Positions 6,287 through 8,078 of a stretch of 8,078 nt of DNA are shown here, piece by piece; the stretch's first letter is position 1, and every line of letters begins with the position of its first letter. The translations under genes were made by a program, and so were the position numbers. Origin of the DNA: Metaruminococcus_A sp900762715 (GTDB lineage Bacteria > Bacillota > Clostridia > Oscillospirales > Ruminococcaceae). Below the pieces are notes generated by a model. The model searched no databases, was not told the origin of the DNA, and saw only the letters and a list, made by a program, of their open reading frames with translations. The stretch covers positions 1 to 8,078 of the forward strand of contig DBFBLF010000038.1 of the NCBI GenBank assembly GCA_048204295.1, read 5' to 3'.

Positions 6287-6865
6287 TTATTTGTCCTCCT
6301 TCTTTTCCAGGATGATCGCCAAAAAATCGCAGTCGGCACTGTCGGCGGCGATCATACCATGGCCACGGCCGGAATTGTAGTAAACGGCGTCCCCTTCATG
6401 GAGCACCTCAATGTGGTCTTCATAGCGGAAGATCAGCGTCCCCTTAAGTATGTAGTCAAACTCCTCCCCCTCGTGGGTGGACAGTTCAATGCTGTTGCTG
6501 TCCTGCGCGGGGTCATACTTTGCAGTGACAAAAAACGGCTCTGCGACCTTATCCTTGAAAAATGACGCCAGATGCTGGTATTTGAAGCCCTGACGGCGTT
6601 CAAGGGGAAGTCCATGGCCCTTGCGGACAATGGAATACTGGGAAAGATGCGGCGCCTCGCCTGTTAAAAGCTCAGCCAAATCAATGCCGAACGTCTTGGC
6701 GCATTTATACAGGAAAGTGAACGAAAAATCACTCTGCCCGTTTTCGGCGGCTGTGTATTCCTCAACCGTCGTATCGGTAATTCGCGCCATTTCCTCAATT
6801 GTAAGCTCCATAATGAGCCGCATTCCTTTAATTCGCTCCGCAATCTGCGCAACCTGGTTTTCCAT
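6287..6865 (-). CDS. XRE-family regulator with C-terminal cupin domain
   Basis: A 192-residue transcription factor. Residues 6-68 form an XRE-type helix-turn-helix (LTIEEMARITDTTVEEYTAAENG, with the closing GIDLAELLTG). Residues about 105-187 form a cupin_2 barrel, which in this family binds a small effector. The cupin metal motifs are thin: THEGEEF has a single His131 with Glu134/Glu135, and the second motif, GDAVYYNSGRGHG, keeps His169. The ATG has AAAGGGGGA five bases upstream. It directly precedes the acyl-CoA synthetase, a pairing I associate with Clostridia, so it probably controls that gene, perhaps in response to the acid or its CoA ester. Upstream lie a local promoter with repeated AACTGTTTA sites and, farther up, a T-box. 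Confidence 0.92.
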   Translation of the reverse strand: MENQVAQIAERIKGMRLIMELTIEEMARITDTTVEEYTAAENGQSDFSFTFLYKCAKTFGIDLAELLTGEAPHLSQYSIVRKGHGLPLERRQGFKYQHLASFFKDKVAEPFFVTAKYDPAQDSNSIELSTHEGEEFDYILKGTLIFRYEDHIEVLHEGDAVYYNSGRGHGMIAADSADCDFLAIILEKKEDK

Positions 6866-6880
6866 AAAGATCCCCCTTTT

Positions 6881-6901
6881 TAAACAGTTTAATAAACAGT
6901 T
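6881..6901 (-). promoter_or_regulatory. Tandem AACTGTTTA repeats, candidate operator
   Basis: AACTGTTTA occurs at 6901-6893 and 6889-6881 on the minus strand, 12 bases apart centre to centre. The first overlaps the -10 of the local promoter and both cover the expected transcription start. The placement suits repression by the XRE-cupin protein encoded 16 bases downstream, but that link is inferred. Confidence 0.45.
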
Positions 6902-6926
6902 ATAATAGAATGGCTCTGTGCCGCAA
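6899..6926 (-). promoter_or_regulatory. Candidate local promoter of the XRE-cupin/acyl-CoA synthetase operon
   Basis: TTGCGG (6926-6921), a 16-base spacer and TATAAC (6904-6899) make a modest sigma-A promoter. The -10 is five of six, the -35 poor. It would allow expression independent of the T-box terminator upstream. Confidence 0.45.
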
Positions 6927-6935
6927 AACCAACTT

Positions 6936-6955
6936 CCGGTTGTTATGCAAACCGG
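6936..6955. repeat. Short inverted repeat between T-box and XRE-cupin gene
   Basis: CCGGTT and AACCGG are perfect 6-bp arms around an eight-base centre. It lies just upstream of the weak -35 and has no following U tract, so an operator is more plausible than a terminator. Confidence 0.35.
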
Positions 6956-6988
6956 TTAGGCTTTTCCAGCCAAAGCGCATTTTATTCG

Positions 6989-7255
6989 AAAATACAAAAA
7001 GCTCCCGTCCACAATGGGACGAGAGCTGATTCCCGCGGTACCACCCAAATTGGCGCACAACACATGTACGCCCGCTTTTCAGGCTCCAATAAGCCCTATG
7101 CCGTTAACGGTGCAAACCGTAGCGGCTTAATTTGCCTTTCAGCCGCTCCGCTCAAAAGGGATCAGACTTTACCGCCGCGGCTGCCTTACACCAACCGGCA
7201 GCTCTCTGGAACGCGGGAAAGTAAAACTGTTGTCTTTTTCACAGCGTTTTAAACT
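6989..7255 (-). ncRNA. T-box riboswitch leader, specifier possibly leucine (CUG)
   Basis: A cis-acting RNA that reads tRNA charging and controls read-through. From the 5' end on the minus strand: the Stem I base pairs CGCT with AGCG and AAAAG with CTTTT; AGAGAG and the distal hairpin GCTGCC/GGCAGC carry the GGTTGGTG loop. Further hairpins follow (AGCGGCT/AGCCGCT; GGCGTACA/TGTGCGCC). The T-box core TGGGTGGTACCGCGGGA (7047-7031) leads into the terminator. UGGU in the core fits a tRNA with discriminator base A. Anchoring on the Stem I base places the specifier at 7165-7163, CUG (Leu), followed by A. The expected GAA before it is absent, so the codon is uncertain. The next genes are the XRE-cupin regulator and acyl-CoA synthetase. 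Confidence 0.93.
6995..7027 (-). terminator. Regulatory terminator of the T-box
   Basis: AGCTCTCGTCC and GGACGGGAGCT pair over 11 bases (one G-U) around a six-base loop, followed by TTTTGTATTTT on the minus strand. The CCCA within the 5' arm and loop can instead pair with TGGG of the T-box core to form the antiterminator. Confidence 0.9.
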
Positions 7256-7261
7256 TACACT

Positions 7262-7290
7262 ATTTTAGCACAGTTCACTCAGGCTGTCAA
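7262..7290 (-). promoter_or_regulatory. Sigma-A promoter of the T-box transcript
   Basis: TTGACA (7290-7285), a 17-base spacer and TAAAAT (7267-7262): a perfect -35 with a five-of-six -10. Transcription would start near 7255, just before Stem I. It lies about 20 bases after the DUF378 stop codon. Confidence 0.85.
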
Positions 7291-7310
7291 GCTGAAAAAG
7301 CGTGGTTTTA

Positions 7311-7520
7311 TTAGTCGCCCGAGGGAAGGGTGTCGTTGTGGCGGAAAAAGAGGGAGATACACCACAGGCCGGCAAGAGCTACCAGTGTATAGATAACTCT
7401 GCTGACGACTGCACCCTGGCCGCCAAAAATCCAGGCGACAATATCAAACTGGAAAATACCAATAGAACCCCAGTTGATTGCGCCGATGATGACAAGTGCC
7501 AATGCAATTTTATCCAACAT
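7311..7520 (-). CDS. DUF378 family small membrane protein
   Basis: A 69-residue hydrophobic protein matching the DUF378 (YuzA-like) pattern. The first membrane segment (about 4-24) contains the family hallmark GAINWG, and the second (about 38-60) is SRVIYTLVALAGLWCISLFF. A short loop (VAWIFGGQG) joins them and the tail is polar. Both length and motif are typical. AAAGGAG lies nine bases before the ATG. The function of the family is unknown. It is probably a stand-alone gene: the T-box promoter begins straight after it, and I saw no clear terminator between them. A loose inverted repeat (CGATAG at 7539-7544 with CTATCG at 7573-7578) lies in its leader. Confidence 0.9.
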   Translation of the reverse strand: MLDKIALALVIIGAINWGSIGIFQFDIVAWIFGGQGAVVSRVIYTLVALAGLWCISLFFRHNDTLPSGD

Positions 7521-7591
7521 AGCCTTTTACTCCTTTAACGATAGTCTAACGCGCCGAACCTGTCTTCCAGCGCTATCGAAATAAATTTGCT

Positions 7592-7819
7592 TTACTGCGG
7601 GATGTAGACTTCCCGGCGGACAGGGTTTTCATCCTCCAAACGGAGACGGAAAAGCGCACATCCGCCCGGACAACGAGTTTCCGCAACAATAGTATGTTCT
7701 TCCCTTGTACATTTATACAGTTTTGTGCTAGAATAAAAATTAGTTTTTAGGCGTGCCTTAACAGGCATAAAAATTAAAACGCTTTTTATTGTCCGGGTAA
7801 AAAGGCTTTTTCCGCGCAA
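7592..7819 (-). CDS. Doubtful small ORF with cysteine-containing C-terminal half
   Basis: A 75-codon frame starting at TTG (7819). I do not recognise it. The last 40 or so residues look coding (REEHTIVAETRCPGGCALFR, then RLEDENPVRREVYIPQ) and contain a Cys-x3-Cys. The first half, from A/T-rich DNA, does not, and no ribosome binding site precedes the TTG or the internal ATG at MPVKAR. AAGGGAAG at about 7705-7698 lies inside the frame but is followed by no ordinary in-frame start. It may be a remnant, a short peptide with an unusual start, or chance. Confidence 0.25.
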   Translation of the reverse strand: MRGKSLFTRTIKSVLIFMPVKARLKTNFYSSTKLYKCTREEHTIVAETRCPGGCALFRLRLEDENPVRREVYIPQ

Positions 7820-7978
7820 TAAAAAATTTTGCGCTGTGTATGCAGACCCGCGCGTCTAAAAGCTCTGCCGTCTCGTAATAAAAACAGGCCGTTTATGTTT
7901 CTGCCCCGCTTTTCCCGAAAGAAGGATGTTTTTTAACAACCAACGCGCCGTGCGGGTTTCCGGGCCTCAAACTTGTTT

Positions 7979-8078
7979 TTAGCATACCCTGAAACGGATA
8001 AAATCCTCCGGCGTTGCAACATTTACCTGTTTTTGCTCCGACCGGTTTTCAAGTTCCCAGCTGCTAACTTCTCTTTGC
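7979..8078 (-). CDS. Possible C-terminal end of a gene entering from the right edge
   Basis: From position 8077 downward one minus-strand frame stays open for 32 codons to a TAA at 7981-7979. It reads SSWELENRSEQKQ and ends VATPEDFIRFRVC, a protein-like composition. The start lies outside the window and no family is recognisable from so little. A second frame also stays open for 17 codons from the edge, so this call is tentative. Between 7978 and 7820 I see no gene and no clear terminator. Confidence 0.35.
   Translation of the reverse strand, partial: QREVSSWELENRSEQKQVNVATPEDFIRFRVC

Noticed and set aside
7064..7252. 62-codon plus-strand ORF
   Set aside because: Lies across the T-box RNA on the opposite strand; the structure explains the sequence.
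7302..7538. 78-codon plus-strand ORF
   Set aside because: Antisense shadow of the DUF378 gene, which has its own ribosome binding site and family signature.
7539..7578. CGATAG/CTATCG inverted repeat upstream of the DUF378 gene
   Set aside because: Six-base arms with a long spacer; could shape the leader RNA, but evidence is too thin to call a regulatory element.

Overview
The window looks like chromosome from a Gram-positive anaerobe of the Clostridia, perhaps Oscillospiraceae or a relative. This is inferred from the roughly even base composition, strong AAGGAGG-type ribosome binding sites, a rubrerythrin, a T-box leader, an XRE-cupin/acyl-CoA synthetase pair and an ECF sigma/anti-sigma pair. 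Every gene I can support lies on the minus strand, so transcription runs from high to low coordinates. No insertion sequence, CRISPR array, tRNA or rRNA is visible.

From the right edge in transcription order: a possible gene tail (8078-7979), a doubtful 75-residue ORF (7819-7592), a small DUF378 membrane protein (7520-7311), then a consensus promoter driving a complete T-box riboswitch (about 7255-6989). After the T-box terminator come a second, weaker promoter with two copies of AACTGTTTA, an XRE-cupin regulator (6865-6287) and an AMP-forming acyl-CoA synthetase (6282-4618). Two successive terminators close that unit.

Next is a tightly coupled three-gene stress-response unit: an ECF sigma factor, a zinc-finger membrane anti-sigma factor and a single-pass membrane protein resembling YfjL. 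The genes overlap by ATGA or TGATG junctions and a candidate ECF-type promoter precedes them. A pyridoxamine-phosphate-oxidase-like flavoprotein with its own promoter and terminator follows. About 400 bases without an intact gene contain coding-like fragments and an 18-base perfect palindrome. Rubrerythrin and an aldo/keto reductase, each with a terminator, complete the window.

The most interesting point is the T-box. It has the expected parts (Stem I with AGAGAG and the distal loop, TGGGTGGTACCGCGG core, terminator), yet the genes after it are not an aminoacyl-tRNA synthetase, an amino-acid biosynthesis enzyme or a transporter. My best reading of the specifier is CUG (leucine), with real uncertainty. 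If correct, leucine starvation could raise synthesis of an acyl-CoA synthetase, which would make sense if the enzyme activates isovalerate for leucine synthesis by reductive carboxylation. That is a hypothesis; an orphaned T-box left after gene loss is the main alternative.
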